Shown one piece after another: positions 40,890 to 54,917 of a stretch of DNA of 64,000 nt; positions within the stretch are counted from its first letter, which is position 1, and every line of letters starts with the position of its first letter. This DNA is from Vanilla planifolia (lineage: Eukaryota; Streptophyta; Magnoliopsida; Asparagales; Orchidaceae): contig JAIUJO010000299.1 of assembly GCA_023846275.1 (NCBI GenBank), positions 139,001 through 203,000 of the forward strand, written 5' to 3'. The notes beneath the pieces were generated by a model. It worked only from the letters and a program-made list of their open reading frames with translations, was not told the DNA's origin and made no database searches. Both the position numbers and the translations under genes were made by a program.

Positions 40890-43800
40890 TTTAGTGATGC
40901 TTTCGTTGTCTCCATTATACCATATTTAGAATCAAAACTAATTACTAAAATAAATAAATTGGAATAATAATTAATTATTATTTTTACCATTAAGCGAATA
41001 CATTTTTTAATACAAAAAGAACATAAACTAAAGAAATTTAATTTAAGCTAATTAAAGCATTAAAATGTTGCAATGCAAGTGGAATTATAACTTCTTTGTA
41101 AGGTATGCAAATAAAGGTAAAAAATTTGAACAAATGATATAAATTATAAGAGAAAATTGCATTCAATTGTACTATGAAGATTAAGTTGAAAATCGTGAGT
41201 CATTAATTTAGGAATGAAGCAAAATGTCTGCTAAAATGTGTTAAAACCCAAGAAAGTAAAACATTTAAAATATAAAATGAACATTTAATTACAAAGAACT
41301 AGTGCATAGGAGTTGTACAATTATATTTTATCTCGATCGAGCATCATTTAAAATCACTACAATTTACCAAAGCAAATAAGTATAAATAACAAAACAAGTA
41401 TTTTTAAAAATAAGAAAATTTATATTAATGTCTAAATAAGGTAAATTAATGTAATGTAAATTAACAAAATGAAGGCGATGTAGTTGTCACACAGTAGGAG
41501 AATTAGAATTTCACAGTAGTATTATAAAATCAAAGCAAAAACATTTAAGAAATAGGATAAATTATATAATGAAGTTCCTTTTCAGATACTCTAAAGATTT
41601 AATGTAACATCATATTTCATTAGTTCAAGTACAAATAAAAATTCTATTAAATTTACAAAAACTTTGCAAAAATTAATTTAAAGTAATAAAAATAAATGTT
41701 TAATTAAATAGAGCTCATAGAGTTGAGTGCAATGATGTTTGTTATGCTTTGTTTGTAATATGGCCAAATAAAAATCAAGTATGAGCCAAAATACCTTCTG
41801 AAGAATGTTAAAATAAATGAAAATAAAACATTAAAAAGGTATGCATATAAAATAACTAATTATTCTTTTAATTTTAAACAAAAATAATTAATCCTTAAAT
41901 GAGATTAATTTGAGAAATGTAATATAATAAACTCAATGTTATGTAATGGTTTCATGAGAGGAGATTTACAGTTCCATGATAATATTACTAAAAAAAGCAA
42001 AATATTGGAGATAATGAAAAAATTACGTGTATGTTACATTCCAAGAATCTAAGGAGATCAAGTGTAACATTCTCATTCAACAAATTAAGTAAATGCAAAA
42101 AAATCTTTCATAGAATGTTAAAACCCTTAAAAAAAGCATTTCAAAATATAAAAGCATGTGTTTCATCGAGATCAAACCTCTTTTTAAATTACTACAACTT
42201 ACCAAGTAAAAGTTAAATAATAATTAATTATCATTTAAAGATTAAGTAATCATATATTCAAACTAAAATTATATAAATTAAATGAATATAATATTACCAA
42301 ATTATATTGGTATCAAGGTAACAAGAAATGACAACTAGAGTTTCAAAGTAATATAACTTTAACTAAAATAAATATTGGACAAAATGGGTTAAATTGTATA
42401 AGAAATTTCAATCTAAGCCACTAAGGAGATTCGGTATAATGTCCTTATTCATGAAAATTTTTTATGAATTACATTATTTCTTAAAAAGAACAAAAACATT
42501 AAAAAAGAATTTGTTTCAAATTTCAAAAGGTAATATTTATTTCAATAGAGCTTGTTGAGACAAGTCTAATGACAATTTTTACATGTTTATTATAACTTCT
42601 TTCAAATTAGTATGAATGACAAAAGTAAACAAGAAAATATAATAATAAAATATATTATTAATGTTAAGTAAGCACATGTTAAATTAGAAATTTCATAAAA
42701 TGTAGTGATTCTACATATCCAAATGAAAGTGATTTAAATTTGACACAACAAAAAATTGAATGTAACATTCTTGGTGGTCAAATCTACTACAAATTGAAAT
42801 TGCTCGTAGACTATGCAAAAGGTTACAAAATAAAAGAATTTTAAATATTCAAAACTTTGTACTAAACTTTGTTCACAATTACTATGCATTGTCATAGTAA
42901 ATAAACATTAATAGTAACAAATTGTTATTTTATTAGATGTAAATAAAGATTAAAAATAATGTGAGATAAATTGAAACAATGCAAAATATCCAAATCGAGG
43001 ACATGTAAAAGTCACACAGGAAAAGAATTAGAGTTAAATAGTGATATAAACAAATGAAAGAAAAGAATTAGAACAAATGATACAAATTAAATTGCAAAGC
43101 TACATATCGGGATTCCAAGGAGATTGAACATGGCATCGTTATTCATCAAATCTCTTGTGAAAAGAAATACTTCAAAAATCATGCCAAAACACATAGATAA
43201 TATATATATATATATATATAGAGCTTATTTTCACAAGTCTAATATCATTTCATTCATCAAGATCAAACCTTATTTTGAGACATTATGATTTATCAAACTA
43301 AATATTAAGAAATTATAATAAGTTATTTTTACGTGATAACTAATTATAAGTTAAAACTAAAACTAAGAAAAACTGAAGTAATGTAATATAATAAAATTAT
43401 AGTATTATAATGTTTAAACAAATAAAGAATTAGAGTTTTATAAGAATATAATAATGACAAAATTAAAAATTTCAAGAACATAAGATAAATTGTACGATAA
43501 AGAATCATCTTATTACACTAAAGTGATCAATGGTAACCTTCTCAACCATTAATTCAAGTTCAAATAAAAGAGTCTTGAAGAATGCACAAAACATAAAAAA
43601 ATAAAATTTTTTTTATAATCAAATGAATATTTAATTTGATAGCATTCATGGAGGCATTTCCTACAATTTTAGTTTCTTCTTGATCAAACCTAGCTTTGAA
43701 TTTCTACTAATTACCCAATTAGATGACCAAAAAAGAATATAATTATTATTTTAATATTAAGTAAACATATATTAAAATTAATTGAGGTAAAGTGAAGTAA

Positions 43801-46800
43801 AGTATTTTTATGAAATCAAAGTGAAGTAAATGTGCGAGGAAGGATATTAACAGCTATATTGTAATGTAGCCAAATCAAAGAGATGCTTTTGAAGAAAAGA
43901 GACAAATTATGTCAAAAACAATGAACTCTAAGATATTAAGCTGATTTAGTGCAACAACTATAATCATCAAATCTGGAACAAAATGAAATATCTCTTAAAA
44001 CATATAAAAATCATAGAATATATAATATTTTAAAAAATAATAATAATTATTTAATTTGATATAAATCACTTAGATGAAACAAATGTTCTTTTTTGTCACA
44101 AATAGATGTTATTTTAAATTAATACAAATTACGAAATTAAATGAATATAAATTGATTTAAATTATTATTTTAAGTTAAAGAAAATATTTATTAAAAAATA
44201 TGGTCAATTTGTAAAAAAACATATTACCAAATCAAATTGACGTTTATGCCTCAAGAGAGGAGACTTTGAGTTACGTAGTAATATAACCATATCATGGAAA
44301 ATAAATTAAAGAAATGAGATAAATGGTATAATAATGTTGCATTCTAAGGTGAACGATATATAAGTGTAACATACTTAATTCTCAAATTTTGTACAAATTG
44401 AAATAGCTAGAAAAGAGTATGAAATCCCAAGGAAATAAAATATTCAAAATGATTAAAAAAAAGCATTTAATTAAATATAGCACATCAAGATGACCATAAT
44501 TTCTTTTTATTTCAACTTGATCACACCATGATTAGACTTACTATAAATTTCCATAGTATATATGTATAAATAACAATAATTTATTTTTTAATATTAAGTG
44601 ATTATTGAATAAAGTCTAATTATATAATTTAAACTGGTGTAATATAATAAAATCTATGTGATGTAATTGTCACACATGAGGAAAACCCGAGTTTCATGAT
44701 AATATAATCAAATCAAAGCCAAAAATTTGAAATCGTGTAAAGGATTGTTATTTTCTAAGTACTGAGGGAATCGAGGGTGACATCATTGATCACCACATTA
44801 GGTAGCATTCAAATATCTCATATAGCATACTAAACCTTTATAGAATAGCTTATTTAATTTAAAAAGGAGTGTTTAATTAAATAAAGCTCATTGAGTCAAG
44901 TTGATCTGCGTTATTTTTTTTTATTTGATGTCCCTTGAATTTTCGTGAATTAAAAAAGAAAATGAGAAAATTTTTTTAAGAATTATGATTTTAAATTTAA
45001 TTAATATATGTTAAAGCTAAAATGAAAAAATTTGAAACAATCTAAAATATGAAAAATCTAAAGCATGTAATGTTCAAACGAATTAAGATTTAGATGTACA
45101 TCAAAATATATTGAAATGAAAGCAAAAAAATTGATGAAATGAACTAGATTATATAAATGGGCTAAATTCTAGGACACTAAATAGATTGAGTGTAACATGT
45201 TCAATAATAAAAATAACTATGAGATGAAAAATCTCATAAAGATTGCCAACACTATAAAAAATAAAATGCTCAATATTGTAAAAATTAATATGTAATTTGA
45301 TAAAGCTCTTTGCCATAACTCCTACTATGTTTGCTTAGTAGTGATCAGATCGCATTTATAATTACTATAAATTACAATATTAAATAAGTACAAATAATAA
45401 TATACTATTATTTTAATATTAACAATATATTTATTAAAGCTGAATCAAGGTAAATTTATGCAACATAATATATTCAAATCATAGAGATCTAAAGGTCACA
45501 TCATAATACAGTTAACTTTCATAGTAATAGAAAAACTTTAAACAAAAAAATAGAAGAAACATAATAAATTGAACAAACAATTTGCATTGTTCGATATCAT
45601 AGAGACCGAGTGTGATATTTTCAATCATCAAATTAGTTATAAAATGAAATTCCTCATAAACAATATTAAAATAATAGAAAATTAAATTTTTAATAATATA
45701 ATATCAATTACTTAGTTGGATAGTCCTCACTGAGAACAGTCAAACAAAATAAATTTTTTCCTAGATTCAACCATCTTCAAAAGTATTATGACTATTCAGT
45801 GTAAATAACTATAAATGATATGAAATTATTATTTTATTATTTAGTGAATATATATTAAACAAAAAAGCAAGAAAAATGGAAATAGTATAATATTTCCAAA
45901 TGAAAGAGATGTGAAGGTCACATGAAATATGACCTAGCGCTGCTTAGTAATATAACAAAGGCAATGTGAAAATGTTGCAAAAATGAGATAAATTATGCTG
46001 AAAATATCATTTTAGGATGCTAAAGTGATTAACTGTAGCATCCTTGATCATCAAATTAGTTGTAAATTGAATTGACTCTTAAAACGTATTATGTCTTTAC
46101 AAAATAAAATAAATAAAAATTTAAAATTTAATATTTAATATAATTTCGCTTATCAACAACTGTCTAACAACATTTCTTTCATCTCGATTGGAGCATACTT
46201 GCAATATTTGAAACTTATAAAAAAAATAAGAAAAAATAATAATATATCATTTTTAACATTAAGTAATTAAATAATATTGCTGAAATTAGTCAAATTGAAG
46301 CAATATAATAAAGCAAAATTACATTGATGCAAATATCATAAGAGAGTACATTTAGAGATACATAATATTAGAATAAAATGAAAGGGAAAAATTTGATGAA
46401 TTCAGATAAATTGTGCGACAAAGTTCTATCACAAAATATAGTAGGAGTAAAGCATAAAATCCAAAATCTTCAAATTAGGTATGAATCTAAATGTCTAGCA
46501 AAGCATGAAAAAACTATAAAAGATTAAAAAGCTAAATATTAATACATAAACATTTAGTTTGAGGTGGTTTATAAAGATTAACGCAATGACATTTATTTTG
46601 TCATGATTGAACCATATTTTGAATTACTATGAGTTGCCAAAGTAAGAAAGCACTAAAAATAATTAATTATTTCTTAATTTTGGATAAATATATATGTCAA
46701 ATCTTAAATTTCATAAATTGTAGAATTAAGATATAACCAAAACTACTTTATGAGAAGTTGACATGAGAAGAATTTTAAAATAACACAATAATATAACAAA

Positions 46801-49800
46801 TTCAAAGTTCATAAGTGAAATGAACTTAGTTATACAAGAATGTTTAACTCCAATAATAATTATACGTTAACAATTGTGAATTATTATTTGAATATTAAGA
46901 ACGTAAAAAAAATTAAGGCTTTCTAAAGTTCACATAAAAGGTGAATTAGAGTTTCATTGTAATATAACCTTATCAAATGAAACATTTGTAGAAATGAGAT
47001 AAATTGTGTAGGAAAGTTGCTTTCAAAGGTACAAAAAGGAACAATGGTAACATCATTGATCATCAAATTAATTTCAAATGTCAATACTTCTTAATATCAT
47101 TAAAAATCTTAATAAATAAAATATTCAAAAATACAAAAAATTATTATTTAATTCTATAAAACTCACTGTGATAAGTTGAATAATGCTTTTTCCTCTTCAT
47201 CAAAACTCCTTTAGATTTACTATGAATTACCAAATAAAATAGGTAAAAATAATAATAAACTACAATATTGATATTATGAAAATATCTTTTAAATCTAAAG
47301 GGAGATAAGCTCAAGCAATAAAATATAACTATAGCAAAGTAATGCAAAGGTCACAGAAATGTAGGTTTAGAGTTACGTTCCAACAAAAAAGTAAAATTTT
47401 AAAAAATTTAGATATATTGTTTAAGAAAGCTGCATACAATGGTACTTAAAAGTAAACTATAACATCATCAATTATCACATCATATATGAATTGAAATCTC
47501 CCTTAAAGAAAGAGAAAATAGTATAAATAAAATATTCAAAATAAAATAATTAATATTTAATTTGTTAGCAATGCTTAAGAAGAAACTACTGTTACTTGTT
47601 TCATGGTTTAAACATCATTTGGAGCAACAATAAATTGCCAAAGTAAATAAGAATAAACATTAGTAAAGTTTTCCAAAATATTAACTAAGCATAATGATAA
47701 AATAAGATAGATCAGAGTAAAATAATATACCAAAGTAAAATTGATGTAAGTCTCATAAGAGAGAAGATTTAGAGTTATAAGTAATATAACAAAATCAAAG
47801 AAACAAACTTTAAAAAATGTGACAAATTATACAAAAAAGTTTCTTTCCAAGTACAAATCAGATCAAGTTTCAAATCCTTTATAATCAAAATAGGTACAAA
47901 CCATAATTTCTAATAAATACTTATAGAAACCTTAAAATAGAAAATATTTTTTTAATAAAATAAATGTTTAATTACATAAATCTTCCTGAGATGAGTAGAA
48001 TGATATTTGTTTCATCTTGGTCTGACCTAGTCTTGATGTTCTAAGAATTATCCTAGTAAGCATGAAAAATAATAATCTAATTTTGCAATATTACATTACT
48101 ATATATTATTGTTCAGATGAGATAAGTTGAAGAAATATAATATTAGAAAATAAAAATTATGATAAGTTTACATGAGAGGAAATTCTAAGCTTCATAGCAG
48201 TATAAGAAAATCAAAGCACAACGTTTATCAAATAACATTATTTATATAAGAATATTACAATCCAACATAGTATGTTGATCGAGTGCAACAGCATCATTCA
48301 TTAAATCTGGTAAAATTTGAAACTTCTTGAAAAGTATGCCAAAACCCAAGAAATAAAATCTTTAGTTTTTAAAAATTAATAAATCACTAGATAAAGCTAT
48401 CTGCGATAATTCTAATGACTTTTTTTTCATTTCAATTATGCTTTGATTAGACTTTATGTAAATTACCTAAAAAATATTCATTAATAATAATAAATTAATA
48501 TTTGAATTTTAATAAGTATAACCAAATCAAGGACATATAAATTTCATAGAAAAGGAGAATTAAAACTTCATTGTAATATAGCCAAATGAATGTAAAACAT
48601 CTATAGAAATAAGATAAATTGTATTAAAGAGTTGCATTCCATGTTGCTAAGAAAAATGAGCATCACAATATTGATCATCAAATAACTTGCATGTCAAAAT
48701 TTCTCTTAATGAAATAAAAATTCTAGAAAAATAAAAAATTTCAAAAATATGAAAAGGGTTATCAACACGATAGATCTAATCACGATAAGTACAATAATTT
48801 TTCGTTCATTATCATTAGACCTCATTTGGAATTAACATAAATTAAAAAGAAATGAGTGATAAAACCTTAAAAAAACAAAATATTTAAAAATATAAACTTA
48901 AATATTTAATTGCAAGAAATTCGTCAAGTTAAATAAATGACATTTGTTTCATCGTCATGCGACCTTGTTTGGAATTGTTAATTACCAAAGTAATTAAGTT
49001 TAAATAATAAAATTTTTAATAACTATTAAATGTATATTAAAGTTGAAATGAGAATAGTTAATAAAATTTAATTTATCCAAATCAAAGTGTTGATAATGTC
49101 ATATAAGTAGAAATTTAAATTTCGGCAATAGCGAAAAAAATCAAAGCACAAAAATGGTGAAATGATATTAATTATACAAGAATATTGCATTATAACATCC
49201 TAAGATGATCAAGTTTATAATCCTCTTTTATGAAATTAAGTAAAACTTGATAAACGTTGATAAGCAAGTCAAAATCCTACAAAATAAAACATTTAAAATT
49301 TATGATGTGAAAATATAACAGGAAGGAGCTCAACATGACAAGCCAATGATATTGTTTGCAATTTCCTATAAAATAACACATTTAAATAAATATTTATTAA
49401 AGTTAAAGTAACAAAAATTAAAGAAATCTAATACAACCAAATAAAAGCAACGTAAAGGTCACTCAAGGTGAGATTTTGAGCTCCATAATTATATAGCTAA
49501 ATAAAAAAAACATTTGAAGAATTGAGATTAAATGCACGTGAAAGTTGCATTCCAAGTTACCAAGTAGATCACACACCACATTCTCAATTGCTAGATCATG
49601 TACACATCAAAATATCATGTAAAGTTTCCCAAATCCAATAAAATAACACATTTAATAATCTAAAACAAAAACTTAGTTGATATAGTTCATCAACAAAGTC
49701 CAACTATATTTCTTTCTTCATGAATGGACCTTACTCAAAATATATGAATTTCAAAAGTAAATAAGTAATAATAATAATAATAAATTATTCTATTAATATT

Positions 49801-50300
49801 AATTAAATGTATATTATAAAAAAATTAGATAAATTTATTCAAAAAAATATAACAATTCAAAAATGATGTAAAGGTCACATGAGAGAAGATTTAGAGTTCA
49901 ATAATATAACCTAATAAAAGTGATACTTTATAGAAATGACATAAATTTTATAGGAAAGTATCTTTCCTAAATACTATAGAGATCAAGTTTAACATCCTAA
50001 ATAATCAAATTACGTACTCATCAAAATGTCTCATAAAGCATTCCAAACAACAATATAAAATATTTTAAAAAATACAAATGTATATTTATGTCGGCACAAC
50101 TCATTAATATGAGTGCAACGACCTTCGTTTCTTTGGGAATTACAAGAAATTACAAACAAAGATAACTTTAAATAAAAATATTTAATCATTTTAATCTTAA
50201 GTAAATTTACATTAAACTTGAAAGGAGATGTATTAAAGTAATGTAATAAAGAAAAATGAGAGAGATGCCCAAGTCACATGAGTGAAGAATTAAAGTTTCA
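40890..50300 (-). repeat. Ancient ~410-bp satellite, domain 5 (minus orientation)
   Basis: About 23 units. The reversed anchor is near 41,185, 41,602, 42,062, 42,437, 42,760, 43,130, 43,535, 43,955, 44,365, 44,780, 45,190, 45,610, 46,035, 46,455, 47,045, 47,460, 47,875, 48,285, 48,665, 49,215, 49,575 and 49,990. Truncated units lie near 41,775, 46,860 and 48,850. Step size between full units is 375-425 bp. A (TA)n run sits at 43,197-43,220. Nothing gene-like was seen in more than 9 kb. Confidence 0.88.
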
Positions 50301-50309
50301 ATAAAATTT

Positions 50310-52450
50310 TATTAATGATAAATAAATTTTTTATTATTTATGCTTATTTCTCCTACTAATTCAAACAAATCTAAATGAGGTTAAATCATGATAGAATAAA
50401 CATCGATGGACATATCTTGATTAGCTAATTTTTTATATTTTTAAATATTGTAGTTGACTATGTTTTTGAACATTATCTAAGAAATTTTAATTAAATCCGA
50501 TTTTGATGTCTCTGATGTTACACTATCTCCTTAGTATCAGAATGCAACTTCATATATAATTTATGTCATTAGTTGTAATTTTATGCTTTTATATTATTAT
50601 ATTACTGTGAAAGTCTAATTCCCTTCTTGTGTGTAACATTTAAATCACATTGATTTGATTATATAACAGCTTAAATTAATCACAGTTATAATTTAAATTT
50701 ATTTGACATGTCTTTCAATTTGTCATATTTCATTACTTAAATAATTTTATTTATGTATTAATGCATTACTAATTAATATTAGAACAAAAATTTTTATTAT
50801 TTATGCCTATTTGCTTCAATAATCATCATAATTCAAAACCATGATGGATCAGGATGAAACAAATATTTTATACTTGGATCGGTGACCTCTATCAATAAAT
50901 ATTCATTTTCTCTTTTAAAATTATTTATTATTATTTTAAAGTGATTTATGAGATATTTTTATTACTCCTCATTTGAGATCATAAAATAGATTTTATTATT
51001 TTTATGTGCCTTATTTTCTATGTTTTTGGCATAGCTAAATGGATAACTTATTTTGTAAGTGATCTAAAGATAGAGGATGTTATAATTAATGTTATCAATA
51101 TTTTGCAATGCAACTTTACCTTTTCAATTATTTCATTTCTTCAAATTTTTCACTTTAATTTGTTTATATTAGTTTGAAATTCTAACTATTGTCTTATCTA
51201 TCTAATACTTCAATTTTTTTTCGTCTTATTTCATTAATTCTTATTTGTTTCTCCGTTTAAAGCATATCTATTTAATATTAGAAAAGCTAGATTATTTAAG
51301 GTTATTGTCTTTGCTAATTGACATATAACCAAACTTGTTTTGAGCAAGAAGAAAGAAAAATGTTTTAACTAACTCAGTGAACTCTATCTAATTAAATATA
51401 ATTATTTAAATTTTAAAACTTTTTTCTATTGTTTTGGAAGGGTTCATAAGATTTTGATTCATAAGTGACTTCATGATGGACGATGGTATGCACAATGTAA
51501 TTAGATTTGTGGAATGTAAAATTCTCACACAATTTATCTCATATTTTGAAAATTTACACTTTCATTAAGCACTATTTTTAAGTGACTCTAAATCTTTTAT
51601 TGAGTAACATTTACATTTCCTTGATTTTGTTATATTGCTTAGCATCAACTTAAATCATTTTAGCTTTAATATATACCTACTAAATATTATAATAATAATT
51701 TATTTTTAGTTATTCTTATTTAATTTTTTCAATGGTAGTGATTTCAAATAAGGTCTGATTGAGTCAAAATAAACATTGTTAGACTAGTCTCAAAGAGACC
51801 CATCCATTTTAGAATTTATTTTTATATTTTCAAATATTTTATTTTTTAATTAATTTGGCATTAATGCATTTTTATTCTTACCTTTTCTTATCGAGGTTTG
51901 AAGATTCGATCACTCCATTATCTCATAATGTAACTTTGCAGTATAACTTATCTCATGTATACTATATCCCATTCCATTAATTTTTTGCCATTAAATTAGT
52001 TATATCACAATAAAATATTAATTGCCCTCTAATTTGACTTTTACATTATTTTGATTTGGTTACATAGCATTTCATAAATTTATATCACATTAGCTCTGTG
52101 ATATTTTTATTTAATATTAAAACAAGAATTTGTTATTATAGTTTAGTTTCTTTTGTTTTTCACTATAATTCTAAAGAAGTTCTACTAGTGTTGAAACTAA
52201 CATTATTGAATTCCTCTCGATAATCTCTATCGAATAAAATATTTATTATTTGATTCAAAATAATTAATTTCTTATTATTTTGGCTTGCTTTATCGGTCAA
52301 TTCAATTGGTGCCTATTTTGATGATTAAGGATGTTTTAATTGATCTTCTATGTATGTTGATGCACTGCTTAACCATATAATTAATCTTATTTCATCAAAT
52401 ATTTTTCTCTGATTTGGTTATATTATTAGGAAATCTTAATTCTCTTCTAA
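50310..52450 (+). repeat. Ancient ~410-bp satellite, domain 6 (plus orientation), right end of array
   Basis: Plus-oriented units with anchors near 50,505, 51,075, 51,475, 51,890 and 52,325; the first step is lengthened to about 570 bp. The last unit is cut after 'ggaaatcttaattctcttct' (about 52,450), in the middle of its 'aaatctcctctcatgtgacc' segment. Unrelated sequence follows. This is the only true edge of the array in the window. Confidence 0.85.
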
Positions 52451-52499
52451 TTTTTAATCTTAATCTTAGTCCTCTTAACTTCTCTCATGCAAAAAACTT

Positions 52500-52665
52500 A
52501 ATGCATACGTTTGGAAAACTTTGGGAGAGATGAAAGAGAGAAAATGCACGAAGAGAGAGAGAGAAGAGTTGAAGAGGTAGAAGGAAAGAAAACAATATTG
52601 TCTTTTGAAAAAAAGATTGAAAAAAGAAAAAGGAAGACTATAGGAAAGAAAGGGATTTTCTATTT
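52500..52665 (+). other. Purine-rich tract next to the array edge
   Basis: A run dominated by G and A on the plus strand, including 'gaagagagagagagaagag' near 52,550 and repeated 'aaagaaa' or 'ggaaagaa' motifs. Just before it the sequence is pyrimidine-rich ('cctcttaacttctctcatgc'), and 'cttctctcat' can pair loosely with the start of the purine run. It lies within 100 bp of the satellite end. No function can be assigned. Confidence 0.6.
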
Positions 52666-54917
52666 TGTTTTGTAGATATAATATTGAAAGATAAAGATCT
52701 GGCCCACAGCCTATTCATAAAAAATGTATTAGTTAATTTGAATGTCAAGAAAGGGATTCATATGAGTTAATTGAGAAGTTGAAATTACTGGAGATCATTA
52801 CAATTTTTTAGTGTATTGATCATATGGGGCCATCGTTTAGATTGTAGTAGTATGACCCTAGCAGTTGGTGTTGGGAAGCTTTTGGGCCTAAGTGTTAAAA
52901 GGGAAATTGATAAAAATTGTGTTGTTCTAATGAAATGAACATATAGGACGATGGTACAAAAAAAATCCTTTGTATTTGAAAATTTTGTGAGCTCAAGTCA
53001 ATTTGATAATTTAAGGTAATCATATTAGTACAACAAGATGATCATACCCATATGACACATGAGTAGATGTTAATGATCATACTAATGCAAAATGAAAATT
53101 AAAGAATATAATAAGCTATGTGCCACTAAATCAAGATATTTTTTTCTCCAACTACTCATCCAACCATCTTTACATATATACATATGTATAGATTATATTA
53201 AAACAAGGTATATGTAGAACCGATACACCAATGCAGTGTTATGTTTATCACGCTTTATACTATCATGATGCTATTATTCGGCTATTACAATCAACATTAT
53301 GGTGTTGTGCATATATGTTACAGATGGTACAACTACAGAAGGTGAATTGCACCAATATAACTAGTTGCGAGAGTTTTCTTATCATCATAAAATACGAGGA
53401 TTGGATTAGACTTATACAATCAATTCCCTGATTACTTAATAAAAATCAACTATAAGATATGTTGTCCAACAAATATATTACACATGGGTTGTGTAGTATG
53501 ATATGAGATATTGTAGCTTACAATAGCATTCAAAAATCCATTTTCCCAATGAAAATGTGTTCATCAATAAAGACATAAAGACAAAACAAGTGATGTAATT
53601 GTTTCTACTTTTAAGAGGGCTAAATCATTTCTCCCCAAATGTTTCATCAAGAGTACATCAATGGCACATGAGAAGGCATACACAATGATACAAAAGACAA
53701 AGAGAGAAATAAGACAACAATGATAAAGCCCTTTAGACTTAGTAAATAACCCAAAAAACAAACATAGATTAGAGATGCACATCTTTATCTAAGCAAGAAG
53801 CTTGGAGAAAAACTTATAATTTTTACTCTTTAGTGAAAAAGTTGTTCTAGTTAATTGAGCCAAAAGCATTGGATATATGAACATTTTATAAAAAGACCAA
53901 TTTAGGTTATTTGGTACAAAGTTTCTATGCAAGTTTTATAACAAACTTCATGTTACCATGAAGGTATTACCTTTCAAAAAAGCTACTTACACTTATTGGA
54001 TAATGTTTGGAATGATGGGAGGAATCTATTAGGAAAAATTTTTGTAATGATCATATAAACAAAATACTAAATAGAGATGGTCTATCCTCTAAGATTGAAT
54101 GGGCAATAAACCCTTTGCAATAAGCATGATATCTATAGCACAAATGTTGGTGCAAACCTTTTTGTAACAATGACCTAAGTGACAACCATTATGAAATTTC
54201 TCCAAATGATATCCAAACAATCTAAGAAGAACTAAACAATGAACCCAATAGATCAGATTGCTTCATATCAAAAAAGGATTGATAGTTTCAAGAATCCCAT
54301 GAAGACCAATGTTTCAAAAGCCAATTGATCAGAGATCATCATCCTAATTGAGCACGAAGTGTAAGTTAGAGCCCAAAGTAGTCTATGAGAATGTCAACGA
54401 TAAATGGTTGTATTCAATCATGAGGACACCAATAAATATAGTCACTCCAAGAGAATTAGATTCCTTCCAACATTTTAATCAAAATAAAATTAGCTCAACT
54501 TTTTTTCATCAACATTCAACCAACAGAACTTTAAATTTTTAAAAATCCACAACAGATAAACTTCTTAAAGCTAAGGATATCAAGTTGACATTGTCTTTCC
54601 TTATAAAGCTACCAATCATGCAACGAGAAGATGCTCATGGAAAAGAAAAAATCAATCTTTTCTTTAATGGATCTCGACCCCTTTCAAAACTTGTAAAAAA
54701 ATTTGATCCACTTTAGCTTGGATAATTAATTTTTAGGGCCATCTCACAAGATAAAATGCTTTGTACTTTATAATATGTTTAAATTTCAATAGTTAGTTCA
54801 AAAATTCTTAAACTTTATTAAGATTCCCCATAGATTTAGACATGTAAGAAATGATCGAAGTTAAGTAATCAGAGATGGGGCTTAAGAAGAACCACACAAA
54901 GGAATTTGGGAAGACCA

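Noticed and set aside
1-52450. Open frames of 60-126 codons, several with similar Leu/Ile/Tyr-rich peptides (for example 6,111-6,308, 10,355-10,537, 13,517-13,729, 25,517-25,897 minus, 39,536-39,793), as a tandem family of small membrane proteins
   Set aside because: They fall at the same phase of the 410-bp satellite in either orientation. Most units have stops in that frame, and the composition is what A+T-rich DNA gives by chance. The shared peptide follows from shared DNA.
1-52450. A CRISPR-like or other short regularly spaced repeat array
   Set aside because: The period is about 410 bp, the whole unit is repeated rather than short repeats with unique spacers, and the context is eukaryotic.
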